From NCBI RefSeq assembly GCF_003003795.1, contig NZ_PVWK01000124.1, positions 34,393 through 98,392 on the forward strand: DNA of 64,000 nt, given 5' to 3'. The position numbers and the translations under genes are program-made. The notes beneath the pieces were generated by a model. It searched no databases and was not told where the DNA came from. It worked only from the letters and a program-made list of their open reading frames with translations. The DNA comes from Stenomitos frigidus ULC18 (GTDB lineage Bacteria; Cyanobacteriota; Cyanobacteriia; Leptolyngbyales; Leptolyngbyaceae). The first letter of the stretch is position 1. Each line of letters opens with the position of its first letter. This document shows, piece by piece, positions 1 through 8,619 of the stretch.

Positions 1-114
1 AACGAGTCACGGAGATCAGCCAGAGAACGCGCCTGTACATTTCTTGCTGGTGCGGAGCGATGCCGAGACCACTCGTCGGTTAGGCGGCTTACCACATCGC
101 GACAGAACCCAAAT

Positions 115-146
115 AAAAAGCCCTCAAAACCAAGAGTCTGAGGGCT
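115..146 (-). terminator. Rho-independent terminator downstream of gltA
   Basis: The arms AGCCCTCA and TGAGGGCT (119-126 and 139-146) pair. Read on the minus strand, the hairpin is followed by a run of T residues. It lies about 130 bases past the gltA stop. Nothing else is supported between 1 and 274; a reading frame open from base 3 to about 82 on the plus strand could be the end of an upstream gene but has no recognisable content. Confidence 0.7.
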
Positions 147-274
147 GGAGTTCCTGAAAATCGTCACTTGCAACATAGTGCCAAGAGCATCGGTAGAAGG
201 CAAGAGGGGTGCCGCCCATCACGCGAACGCGCAGAAGATATGCTGTCTGCGAAGAAATAGGTCTGCTTGCCCCT

Positions 275-1411
275 CTAACGCTTTTCGATCGGCACATACG
301 TTGCTTCGTGCAGCCCGGTATAAATCTGGGTTGGGCGAAAGATCCGATTCTCATTGAGCTGCTCTTTCCAATGAGCGAGCCAACCAGCCGTACGAGAAAT
401 TGCAAAAACAGGAGTAAAGAGATCAGACGGGATGCCTAACTTGCGATAGACCAAACCAGAATAAAAGTCCACATTGGGATAAATTCCCTTATGGCCGAGA
501 TTCTCCTCCACTGCTTTTTCAAGCTCAACGGCTACATCGTAGTATTCGTCGCGACCGTACTTTTCAAACAGTTGTTCTGCCAGATACTGCAAAATAGTCG
601 CACGCGGATCTTTCACTTTATAGACTCGATGACCAAAGCCCATAATCTTGCCTTTTTGCGCAAGTTGCTTCTCAAGCCACGGGCGCACATTCTCAACCGT
701 ACCGATCTCCTCCAGCATGAGAATCACTTCCTCATTTGCGCCACCGTGCAGTGGGCCAGCCAGCGTGCCAACGGCTGAAGCAACCACTGCATAGGGGTCA
801 GTCAGCGTGGAAGCAGTAACTAAGGCGGAAAAGGTAGACGCGTTAATTGTGTGCTCTGCATGGAGCATCAAACACACATCAAAAATATGAGCTTGAAACG
901 GATCTGGTTCCCGCTCATTGAGCATATAGAGAAAATTTGCCGCATAACCCAAATCGTCACGGGGTTGAACGGGATCATTTCCCTTCCGCATGAGTTGAAA
1001 AGCCGCGACCATCGTTGGAATCTTTGCCAACAATCTGACGACAGCCGCGCGAATGTACGTTGGATCATCAAGGGCACGACGAGAATAGAACAACCCCAAT
1101 GCTGCTGCACAAGCCTGTAGGGCATCCATGGGATGACCGCTTTCAGGAAAGCACTTCATCATGTCGCGAATACGGTACTTGAGCCGTCGATGATATCTAA
1201 TTTCATGCTCAAACAACTCTAATTCTTCTTCAGTTGGCAATTCACCCCAGATGAGGAGGTATGCGGTTTCTAAAAAATGACCTTTAGCAGCTAACTCTTC
1301 AATAGCAATGCCGCGATACTCTAAAACTCCTCGCTGCCCATCAACAAAACTAATGCTGGACTGGGTGGCGGGAATGCCTTCTAGACCTGCCCTGTATTCG
1401 CAGACAGTCAT
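275..1411 (-). CDS. gltA: Citrate synthase
   Basis: This 378-residue protein condenses acetyl-CoA with oxaloacetate to citrate, the entry reaction of the (branched) cyanobacterial TCA cycle, and acts in the cytosol. The catalytic residues of the family are in place: His222 in PLHGGANE, His261 in GFGHRVYK and Asp315 in PNVDFYSG. The length fits the short bacterial citrate/2-methylcitrate synthase type rather than the longer enterobacterial enzyme. The start (MTVCEYRAGLEGIPA) agrees with the family N-terminus. The gene is monocistronic: a terminator follows at 115-146, and about 440 bases upstream (1412-1850) hold no other supported gene, so its promoter should lie there. Assignment as citrate rather than methylcitrate synthase rests on the absence of prp genes nearby and on general cyanobacterial content. 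Confidence 0.95.
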   Translation of the reverse strand: MTVCEYRAGLEGIPATQSSISFVDGQRGVLEYRGIAIEELAAKGHFLETAYLLIWGELPTEEELELFEHEIRYHRRLKYRIRDMMKCFPESGHPMDALQACAAALGLFYSRRALDDPTYIRAAVVRLLAKIPTMVAAFQLMRKGNDPVQPRDDLGYAANFLYMLNEREPDPFQAHIFDVCLMLHAEHTINASTFSALVTASTLTDPYAVVASAVGTLAGPLHGGANEEVILMLEEIGTVENVRPWLEKQLAQKGKIMGFGHRVYKVKDPRATILQYLAEQLFEKYGRDEYYDVAVELEKAVEENLGHKGIYPNVDFYSGLVYRKLGIPSDLFTPVFAISRTAGWLAHWKEQLNENRIFRPTQIYTGLHEATYVPIEKR

Positions 1412-1940
1412 AGCTCTACCGTTTACTTACAAAAATGGGCTTACTCAAGCTAACTTATCAGAAACTAGAAAACTGTATCGTTCTAAGCTGACTCAAAGTT
1501 GAGTCGACTGAAAAGCTAGTGCCAGTTTCTCGACCTTGCAGACTCTAGACTTTACAACAATTAACAAAGCTTGGTGATTCGTGCGTTGTGTGTATAAAAG
1601 CTGAGCACCGCTCAACACCAGTGAATGGTTGACCAATGCGGGAGTCGTTAAGCAATCGCTTTCTTCTCCATAGGACTTGATAGACCATTCCCTCACGCAA
1701 AACGTTTATTTTCTACACGGTCTGCGCGTTTAATTGTCATCAGACTTACCACAAGTAACGCTTTTTGGGTACAGAAAATTGCCGCTTTTGTAAAAAGTAG
1801 TTACTATCTAAGTAGGCAGGTTGCTCACATAGCAAATAGCCTCGTTAATCTTGATCAGCCACCGACTCCTCCTAGTAACTCTGCAACTCGACAAGGAGGG
1901 ATCGATCGGCTGCTTTAGCCCATTGAAAATTAGGAGTTTT

Positions 1941-2357
1941 ATGACCCAGAGACGATCTCGTCGCCCATCTGACGCTGACACTGACCCAAATCAAGAATAT
2001 AGTGCGTCCACGGCACAACGCGAAATGACGAAAACGCTACGAGCGCGCGTTAGCCGAGAAGACACCGAAGTGAGAATGGCAAGTCAGTCCCGTTCAGCGC
2101 ATCCGAGTTTAACTAGCCTCATTGAACGCGATGCCCCTCTTCAAGCGCATAGCATGTTGGTCTTGATGTATGGCCCGTTTCAAGCCGAAATGATTCCTGA
2201 AGAAGGTCAAGGGGTTGCCTCCTGGCTTAAGGAATGCGTTCGCAAGCATGGTATCCCCAGTCTGCTGCGGTTTGATTACCGTCGCCGGGCTCAAGTGTTC
2301 CGTCGTGACCAGTTTCAACCCTGGCTAGAGCCGTTGCTCACTCAGATACCTGGTTAA
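1941..2357 (+). CDS. Unknown 138-residue protein
   Basis: I do not recognise a family. The ATG at 1941 is chosen because AGGAG stands at 1932-1936, five bases upstream; the same frame is open for 30 further codons but those lack a ribosome-binding site. The N-terminal half is rich in Arg, Ser, Asp and Gln and looks disordered. The C-terminal half (from about residue 60: LTSLIERDAP) looks folded, with hydrophobic stretches followed by a basic, aromatic segment (RFDYRRRAQVFRR). No membrane segment or signal peptide is seen. A strong terminator follows 20 bases after the stop, so this is a single-gene transcript. Confidence 0.7.
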   Translation: MTQRRSRRPSDADTDPNQEYSASTAQREMTKTLRARVSREDTEVRMASQSRSAHPSLTSLIERDAPLQAHSMLVLMYGPFQAEMIPEEGQGVASWLKECVRKHGIPSLLRFDYRRRAQVFRRDQFQPWLEPLLTQIPG

Positions 2358-2376
2358 AGACGGCTGTCGTTAAGTT

Positions 2377-2423
2377 AAGCCCTTGTTCTGCGATCGTATC
2401 TCACAAGCAGAACAAGGGCTTTT
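2377..2423 (+). terminator. Rho-independent terminator
   Basis: The arms AGCCCTTGTTCTG (2378-2390) and CAGAACAAGGGCT (2408-2420) pair perfectly over 13 bases, followed by TTT. It ends the transcript of the 138-residue gene. Confidence 0.85.
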
Positions 2424-2495
2424 GACATGCGATCGTGTCCTCTTCATGGCAATGTATTTAGGCAAACTCAGGCGTAAGGTTTGTTAAGTGTCGCT

Positions 2496-2529
2496 GTAAC
2501 GCACCACGAAAGCTATTTGGGTGCGTTAC
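2496..2529. repeat. Inverted repeat GTAACGCACC/GGTGCGTTAC
   Basis: GTAACGCACC at 2496-2505 and its exact complement at 2520-2529 flank a 14-base loop. Words of this kind recur as dispersed intergenic repeats in cyanobacterial genomes (recalled, not searched). The rest of 2424-2772 has no supported gene and should contain the promoter of the kinase gene. Confidence 0.5.
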
Positions 2530-2772
2530 GCGTATTGCTAACACCCTATACCTTGACAGTCCTCATTCAAGGCATCGGCTAGCATCACGTCAGGCTATGT
2601 GAAGGCAGCTTACGTGAAATTCCGTATCTTATAGGGCTGCCTCACTATAAATCTAAGAACAAGCTGGAACGGCTACGGATGATGACCTGTCATTGAACCT
2701 GTTAATAATGGTGCAGGATTTCCCTCGGGGCATCATTAAGCGGTTTTTTGCACTTTGAAGCTTTCGTAACCT

Positions 2773-5355
2773 ATGTTGGGCAAAATCCTTGGGGGACGCT
2801 ACCAGATTATTCGCCACTTGGGTGGTGGTGGGTTTGGGCAAACATATTTGGCAAGTGATTTACATCTTCCTGGCAACCCTTACTGTGTTGTAAAGCAGCT
2901 CAAACCCAGAATGAGCGACCCGGAAGCTTTGCAGGCAGCAAGGCGATTGTTTGATACGGAAGCAGAGGTGCTGTACGTTCTGGGTAGTCACGAGCAAATT
3001 CCCAGGCTGTTCGCCCACTTTGAAGACGCGCAAGACTTCTATCTAGTACAAGAGTTTATTGAAGGGCAAGTGCTGAGCCAGGCACTCAAGCTGGAACCTC
3101 AGTTTACTGAGCTAGAAGTGATCCATCTACTGCAGGATCTGCTGATCGTCCTGGAGTTTGTGCATCAGCAACAGGTGGTGCACCGAGATATTAAGCCCTC
3201 TAACTTGATTCGACAGCAGAGTAATGGTCGTCTGATTTTGATTGATTTTGGGGCGGTTAAACAAATTGGAGCCCAGATCGTTGATGCGCACGAAGTGAGT
3301 ATCACGATCGCGGTCGGCTCTTCTGGCTACATGCCCAACGAACAGCTAGCAGGCAAACCTCGTTTTAGCAGCGACATCTATGCAGTAGGCATGATGGCTA
3401 TTCAGTGCCTGACGGGCATCTATCCCAAAAAGTTCAGGGAAGATCCGAAAACCAGCGAAATCATCTGGCGCGATCAGGTACAAGTCAGTCCCGAATTTGC
3501 CAACGTGCTGGACACGATGGTGCGCTATGATTTTCGTCAGCGTTATGAATCTGCCACAGAAGCGTTAGAGGCACTGCGATTGTTAACACAAACGGCTCCC
3601 ATTGCCTCTGTGTTGGCAGCGCCAACCGTGGTCAGTTTTGATGGGCATCTTGCCTGGCTAGAGCGTGGCGACGATCTCTTTCAACGCCAGCGCTATCGGG
3701 AAGCAGTGATTGCCTATGACCGAGTGCTGCAAGCAAAACCCGATGATGAGGTCGCCTGGTTTAAGCGGGGGATGGCGCTTGAAAACCTGAAGCATTTCGA
3801 CGAGGCGGCAGCGTCCTACGATCGCGTCTTACAGCTCCACCCAGCCGATTATCTCGCGTGGTACAAGCAGGGTGCCGTTTTCATTCAGCTTCAGCGTTAT
3901 GAGGAAGCGCTTGCAGCCTTTGAGCAAGTTGTGCAACTGCAGCCTGATAACTACTGGGCATGGCTTGATCGAGGGAAGACGCTCGAAAAACTACAGCAAT
4001 CCGATGCGGCGATCGCCTCCTACGATCGTGCAGTACAGCTCAAACCCGATTTTCAACTGGCGATCGAAAGCCGAAAGCAGGTTTTAATCCAGCTACGACG
4101 GGTTGATACTCTTTACCATCTGCAACATTACGACGAAGCGTTAACCGCCTGCGAACGTGCGATTGCACTGAATCCAGATGACTCTCTGGCGTGGTTTATG
4201 CGGGGGATGGCGCTCGAAAACCTGCAGCGCTATGAAGAAGCCGTCATCGCCTACGATCGTGTCGTTGAGATTCAGCCCGATGATCATGTGGTGTGGTTCA
4301 AACGAGGCAACGTGATGGAAAATCTGCTCCGCCATGAAGAAGCCGTTGCCTCTTACTACAAAGTCGTGCAGCTACAGCCAGAGAACTACTGGGCGTGGTA
4401 CGACCGGGGGCGCCTGCTAGAAGGCCTCCAGCAGCAAGAAGCCGCGATCGCCTCCTACGATCGTGCGATGCAGTTGAAGCCTGATTTCCAGGAAGCGGTG
4501 GAGGGTCGCAGGCGTGTACTGCAACAACTCAAATCAGGCGACTCAGCTTTACCAGAGGACGATGCAACCATTGCGTCTATAGATGACTCACTGATGGGCT
4601 CTGGCCACCCCATGATCGCTCTAAACATTCACCAACGTCATGGCGTGTTGCAAGCTGAGCGGCAGCACCTTGACCCAGGATTGTCTGCCTCGCTATCCCT
4701 ACCAAACCCAGAAGAAACGTTTGTCAGCCAGCCTAAGCGAGGGCAAATCCCTGCAGTGCGGAGCGCCGACAGACCAAAGGACACAATTGTCAGCCTTCCG
4801 AGAACAGAAAAAGTTGATGCAACAAGTATTACTGCTCCACTCGCTGCATTTGCTGAGACGGTCGCTATAGTCAGCGCTGATTACGATCGCTTGCTGCAAG
4901 AGGGACGTCTATTAGAAAAGCAACAGCGTCATACAGACGCCTTCAGCCTGTATGAGCAGGCGCGCTTACTGCGATCGGATGATGCTAGCCTTTGGCGCTG
5001 GCGAGGCAATGTCTTATATGGCTTAGACCGTCATGAAGAGGCCATTTCGTCTTATCAGCATGCGGTACAACTGAAGCCAAACGACGTGGATCTTTGCTGT
5101 TGTTTGGGTGATGCCTTTGTACGCCTGAAGCGGTATCGCGAGGCGCTTGCTTGCTTTGATCGCGCCATCCAGATCCAACCCAAGAGCCATACTGCATGGT
5201 ATTGGCGGGGGCGTGTGCTGTGTGAATTGAGGCAATATGCAGATGCCATCCAGGCCTTAGAGCAGGCACTAGCGATCAAGCCCGATTTTCAACCAGCAAG
5301 GAACGATCGCGATCGCATCCAGCACGAGCTTAGAGCACTTGAGCTGCAAACATGA
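2773..5355 (+). CDS. Ser/Thr protein kinase with three TPR blocks
   Basis: This 860-residue protein has an N-terminal eukaryote-type kinase domain (about residues 9-270) and tetratricopeptide repeats. The kinase looks active: glycine loop LGGGGFGQTY (16-25), ATP lysine in VVKQLKP (Lys41), catalytic loop HRDIKPSN (137-144) and metal-binding DFG (158-160); the usual APE is replaced by a MPNEQ variant common in cyanobacterial Spk kinases. TPR motifs (AWFKRGMALENL.. type) fill about 290-560, and another block fills about 695-860. Between them lies a low-complexity linker. No transmembrane helix is seen, so it is probably cytosolic and recruits partners through the TPRs. Its stop is only four bases from the stop of the convergent membrane-protein gene. 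The phosphorylation target is unknown. Confidence 0.92.
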   Translation: MLGKILGGRYQIIRHLGGGGFGQTYLASDLHLPGNPYCVVKQLKPRMSDPEALQAARRLFDTEAEVLYVLGSHEQIPRLFAHFEDAQDFYLVQEFIEGQVLSQALKLEPQFTELEVIHLLQDLLIVLEFVHQQQVVHRDIKPSNLIRQQSNGRLILIDFGAVKQIGAQIVDAHEVSITIAVGSSGYMPNEQLAGKPRFSSDIYAVGMMAIQCLTGIYPKKFREDPKTSEIIWRDQVQVSPEFANVLDTMVRYDFRQRYESATEALEALRLLTQTAPIASVLAAPTVVSFDGHLAWLERGDDLFQRQRYREAVIAYDRVLQAKPDDEVAWFKRGMALENLKHFDEAAASYDRVLQLHPADYLAWYKQGAVFIQLQRYEEALAAFEQVVQLQPDNYWAWLDRGKTLEKLQQSDAAIASYDRAVQLKPDFQLAIESRKQVLIQLRRVDTLYHLQHYDEALTACERAIALNPDDSLAWFMRGMALENLQRYEEAVIAYDRVVEIQPDDHVVWFKRGNVMENLLRHEEAVASYYKVVQLQPENYWAWYDRGRLLEGLQQQEAAIASYDRAMQLKPDFQEAVEGRRRVLQQLKSGDSALPEDDATIASIDDSLMGSGHPMIALNIHQRHGVLQAERQHLDPGLSASLSLPNPEETFVSQPKRGQIPAVRSADRPKDTIVSLPRTEKVDATSITAPLAAFAETVAIVSADYDRLLQEGRLLEKQQRHTDAFSLYEQARLLRSDDASLWRWRGNVLYGLDRHEEAISSYQHAVQLKPNDVDLCCCLGDAFVRLKRYREALACFDRAIQIQPKSHTAWYWRGRVLCELRQYADAIQALEQALAIKPDFQPARNDRDRIQHELRALELQT

Positions 5356-5359
5356 CTCA

Positions 5360-6670
5360 CTAGCGTATTGCTTCAGCAGCGGTCGGATCAGAGACATCCA
5401 CTGCAATCTCTGGTTCTGCTGCTTTTACGGGGTCAGCAACAGCGTCAGTGGGTAGGAGGGTATCTTGTGGCGGCAACGGGTCTACAGGCGCTTGGGGAAC
5501 CACAGGTTCGGCCTCAGGTGTTGGCTCTACTGTTGTCTGGGAAGGATTCACTGTGCTCTTGCTCTGCTCAGACAGTCCCGCGATCGGGCTAGGCTGAAGT
5601 GCAGGGCTCACCTCATCCAAAAGTTTGCTAGCGTCGTGATCTTTATCCTTCTTGTCGCCATAGATTTCAGCCAGGGCTTCACGCATTTCTTGCAGCCAGC
5701 CCGCGTTTTCTGTCTGCAACACAGCTTCGGTACTGGCAACTAAGGTTTCGATATTCACTCGTTGCGCTCTGGCTTCAAGAGAGAGAGCATGCCACCAAAC
5801 TCGAATGTCGTAGAGGTCGGCCGCTGAGATATTGCACGACACAACATTCGTTTCAACTCGCCTAAACTCTAGATATGCCGTAACAGCGGCAGCCAGAGCA
5901 CTACTGACTGCAATCCAAACATCAAATCCCAAACCAGCGAGCAAGGTTCCCACAGCACTGAGAAAGAAAATCACCAGTTGAAAACGTCTCAACCCTTTGC
6001 CTAACCGAGCTGCTTTCTTCTGGTAATAGTCAAACTGGTCGTCAACCCGCCATGCTAAGTACTGTTCAGCGGTCATGTCACCAAACCCATCATCACCTTT
6101 AGGCGTGCCGTCTTTGGGTGGAAGGGGATTTTTTTCGGTGTCATAGGCTAGCAGATCGGTTTGGTTGACTGGGGTTTGCATCAGCCGCTTGCTAACCAGC
6201 TTGAGGGCGCGTGCCAGACGGATATCGCGTGATTCGGCGGGAGTGAGTTTTGTGGGGTTATACTCGCCAACCTGCATCCGGTAACGATAGATCTCCTTTT
6301 TAAGGGCTTCAGCACTGCTTCGCAACATCACCCAACTGATGCCCATGTTAAATTTGACTGAAATTGCCACCAGCACGCCAAGAATAATCGGCACAGCGAG
6401 AACTGGAAAGTGCAAAATGCCCAGCATTTTTTCCTGTTGGCTATTTTCTGGTGACAGCCAATGACGAAAATCCGAATTCTTTTCAACAACCGAATAAGTA
6501 ACACCTAATGTCGTGGCTGCAACACCTAAGATGAGGATCCAGCGCCGTTGCTGCGTGAAGCGCTTTTGTGCAATGGACGCATTCTGGTTGTACTTGGCGA
6601 AGCGGAGCCATGCATCTTCGAGAATTTGGTTACGGCTGGAAGGAGCTGAGCTTGGTGCGGTATCCGGCAT
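5360..6670 (-). CDS. DUF4231/SLATT-type 2TM membrane effector protein
   Basis: This 436-residue protein has two 2TM modules: helices at about 44-62 and 86-107, then 231-248 and 251-266, each followed by an amphipathic or charged helical stretch. This tandem layout and the sequence around EFRRVETNVVSCNISAADLY match the DUF4231/SLATT group (SMODS- and SLOG-associating 2TM effectors). SLATT proteins are predicted pore-forming or membrane-disrupting effectors in nucleotide-signal conflict systems. Residues from about 345 onward form an acidic, proline-rich tail (PVVPQAPVDPLPP) that is probably disordered and cytosolic. The gene lies 38 bases downstream of the SLOG gene on the same strand, so the pair should be co-transcribed. 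Family recognition is by eye; effector function is predicted from family literature, not shown here. Confidence 0.8.
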   Translation of the reverse strand: MPDTAPSSAPSSRNQILEDAWLRFAKYNQNASIAQKRFTQQRRWILILGVAATTLGVTYSVVEKNSDFRHWLSPENSQQEKMLGILHFPVLAVPIILGVLVAISVKFNMGISWVMLRSSAEALKKEIYRYRMQVGEYNPTKLTPAESRDIRLARALKLVSKRLMQTPVNQTDLLAYDTEKNPLPPKDGTPKGDDGFGDMTAEQYLAWRVDDQFDYYQKKAARLGKGLRRFQLVIFFLSAVGTLLAGLGFDVWIAVSSALAAAVTAYLEFRRVETNVVSCNISAADLYDIRVWWHALSLEARAQRVNIETLVASTEAVLQTENAGWLQEMREALAEIYGDKKDKDHDASKLLDEVSPALQPSPIAGLSEQSKSTVNPSQTTVEPTPEAEPVVPQAPVDPLPPQDTLLPTDAVADPVKAAEPEIAVDVSDPTAAEAIR

Positions 6671-6708
6671 ATCAAATCTCTGCTAGCGATCGCGGGTCTG
6701 GGAGCATA

Positions 6709-7449
6709 TTAGCTTTTAGCCGCAAAAATGTCGTCAATCATGGCGGCAAGGGTCTCAGTTCCAGTGTCTAGATCGATCGCGCGCACCAAGCCAGATGCCG
6801 CCAGTGACGCTGCTCGTTCATCCTCAGAATTGCCATGGAGCGCGGCTGCGAGTATATCAGCAGTACGCCCAGTCCCAGCGATAACAATAATTGGACGGTC
6901 TGCCTCTACACTTTGGGACGCTTCCTTCCAGGTAATCTCGCCGCCATTCACCAAAATGGTGACCGATGCCGAACCAGCCACAGCGCTGGCAAGGTCGTCC
7001 ATCAAGACAGTTTCATCACCCCAATTTGAGCCTGGAACTAGAAGGAAATGGGTATGGTGAGGCTCTAGCGGTGCGGCATCTGACGAAGTAGCAATCTGGT
7101 CAGGCAATGCAGCGAGCCCACATGGAACAATGCCAACCAGTGGAAAATTAGCGTGAGTCGCATGGCGCGCCTGCCCTATAAGGCGCATGACGCCAGCATC
7201 GGTACCGCCATCAATGACAACAGCTTGCCACTTTTGCGCTATTGGTGCCAGAACTTCAACAAAAAGCTTCTCCAACCGCTTAAGGTTCACCGCACTCATC
7301 TTACTGGCACCACCAATCAGCACAAGCGCCGGATGTTGTCCTTCAAGCCCCAAACGTTGTAGCACAAAAGCCATACTCGTCGATGTTTCAAGCTGAATTG
7401 CCTCTGCAAACAAACCATTTGAAAAACTAATCTTAGAGAGTTGTGCCAT
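6709..7449 (-). CDS. TRPM-type SLOG (LSDAT) nucleotide-sensor protein
   Basis: This 246-residue protein consists of one Rossmann-like SLOG domain of the prokaryotic LSDAT type, related to the N-terminal domain of TRPM channels. Signature stretches are IGGASK (45-50), VIDGGTDAGVM (78-88), LVPGSNWGDE (137-146), VNGGEITW (167-174) and IAGTGRTADILA (190-201). The last resembles the TRPM GSGRAADIL box. These glycine-rich turns are expected to bind a nucleotide or NAD-related ligand. No membrane segment is present. It is the first gene of a two-gene operon with the SLATT-type membrane protein, a pairing predicted by comparative genomics to couple ligand sensing to a membrane effector. The ligand is unknown. 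Confidence 0.82.
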   Translation of the reverse strand: MAQLSKISFSNGLFAEAIQLETSTSMAFVLQRLGLEGQHPALVLIGGASKMSAVNLKRLEKLFVEVLAPIAQKWQAVVIDGGTDAGVMRLIGQARHATHANFPLVGIVPCGLAALPDQIATSSDAAPLEPHHTHFLLVPGSNWGDETVLMDDLASAVAGSASVTILVNGGEITWKEASQSVEADRPIIVIAGTGRTADILAAALHGNSEDERAASLAASGLVRAIDLDTGTETLAAMIDDIFAAKS

Positions 7450-7970
7450 AAGGGGTCTTGACTAGGATGTAGACCGATATGCAATTATAGCCAACTTTAC
7501 CGATTGTCTCATCTAGATTTTACTCTTAGCCATTGGTTCTACACTGAAGAAGCGCACTCCTGAGAAAAATATGTCAATTTTGAGAGATATCGCAAGCAGC
7601 GGGGCAAACACTCAATCTATTGCCGCATCAATATCCGTTGAACATATTTTAAGCGCTTGAAAAAATAAACTCATGGTTTTTCGATTTGGCAATGTAGGGT
7701 CGGAAGCATCCAACCTACATTGCCAGAGGCGATATAGATTCTCCAAAGAGAAATATTTCGCCTCAAGCCTTTCCACATTAAAGATCAGGAGTTAAAATTG
7801 CACTAGAGCATTTGGCTTACCTCGCGCTTCTATTCCTAAGGAGCGCGAAACGAGCACTTGGACATCAAAATTTACCCTTCTTCCAGTAATTAACTGTCGA
7901 GCATAGCTGGCTAGGTGCCTCAGAGACTTTTCACTCACTAAACAGCAGCCATAAGAGCAACGAGAGAACT
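7450..7970. promoter_or_regulatory. Divergent intergenic region between the SLOG and Nudix operons
   Basis: About 520 bases separate the two head-to-head operons, so both promoters should lie here. An 11-base perfect inverted repeat (GGCAATGTAGG at 7688-7698, CCTACATTGCC at 7714-7724) sits near the middle; it may be an operator or a dispersed repeat. A 29-codon open frame at 7571-7660 on the plus strand has no good ribosome-binding site and is not called. The segment is AT-rich compared with flanking genes. Confidence 0.45.
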
Positions 7971-8564
7971 ATGAAAGTTAGCATTGGAAGCCAAAAACTG
8001 GTCTTTGATAAATTTTTCAAAATTGAGCAGGCAGAGCTTAGCTATGAACGTTTTAACGGCAAGATGAGCGATACTGTCACTCGATTAAGCTTTGAACGAG
8101 GTGATGCAGTTGCTGCGATTATATTCAACAAAGACTCTAGAAAAGTTATCTTAGTCAATCAATTTAAGTATCCAACCTATAAAAAGACAGGTGGTTGGAT
8201 CACTGAGGTCATGGCTGGCATTCTGAATCAGGGAGAGAATGCTGAAGAGGCAATTCATCGAGAGCTTTTGGAAGAAACGGGGTACACGACCAGCCGCCTT
8301 AGATCAATCGGCACTTTTTACGTATCGCCAGGTGGTTCATCAGAACGAATTATCCTCTACTATGCTGAAGTTAGCGACACAGAGAAAGTTGCCGATGGTG
8401 GTGGATTGGAGGACGAACAAGAAGACATTAAGTTAGTAGCTTATTCTCTACCAGAGCTTTGGCAAGCCTATGCATCCGGCGAGATCGTGGACGCTAAAAC
8501 TATCATTGGCATACTCTGGCTTCAAAGTAACTTAGATCAATTAGGCATTACTGAGGAAGAGTAA
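7971..8564 (+). CDS. Nudix hydrolase, ADP-ribose pyrophosphatase-like (YffH/AdpP type)
   Basis: The 197-residue protein carries a perfect Nudix box, GX5EX7REUXEEXGU, read as a Gly in GILNQGE followed by RELLEETGY at about residues 83-105. The upstream AAIIF..VILVNQFKYP strand pattern and WITEVMAGI fit the YffH/AdpP-like nucleoside-diphosphate-sugar pyrophosphatase group, which hydrolyses ADP-ribose or related sugars to AMP plus sugar phosphate. The substrate cannot be fixed from sequence. It begins at ATG 7971 with a GAGAG stretch just upstream. It is followed after 55 bases by the macro-domain fusion gene, suggesting one operon in which ADP-ribose or a derivative is the shared metabolite. 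Codon and base composition are more AT-rich than those of surrounding housekeeping genes, and the HIP1 octamer is absent. Confidence 0.88.
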   Translation: MKVSIGSQKLVFDKFFKIEQAELSYERFNGKMSDTVTRLSFERGDAVAAIIFNKDSRKVILVNQFKYPTYKKTGGWITEVMAGILNQGENAEEAIHRELLEETGYTTSRLRSIGTFYVSPGGSSERIILYYAEVSDTEKVADGGGLEDEQEDIKLVAYSLPELWQAYASGEIVDAKTIIGILWLQSNLDQLGITEEE

Positions 8565-8619
8565 TTTGTAACGTGCTTAAGCATCCAAAATTTCGACTTA
8601 GTGTTAAGGGATACTCACT

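Noticed and set aside
7571..7660. 29-codon frame in the divergent island promoter region
   Set aside because: Plausible composition but no ribosome-binding site and no recognisable feature.
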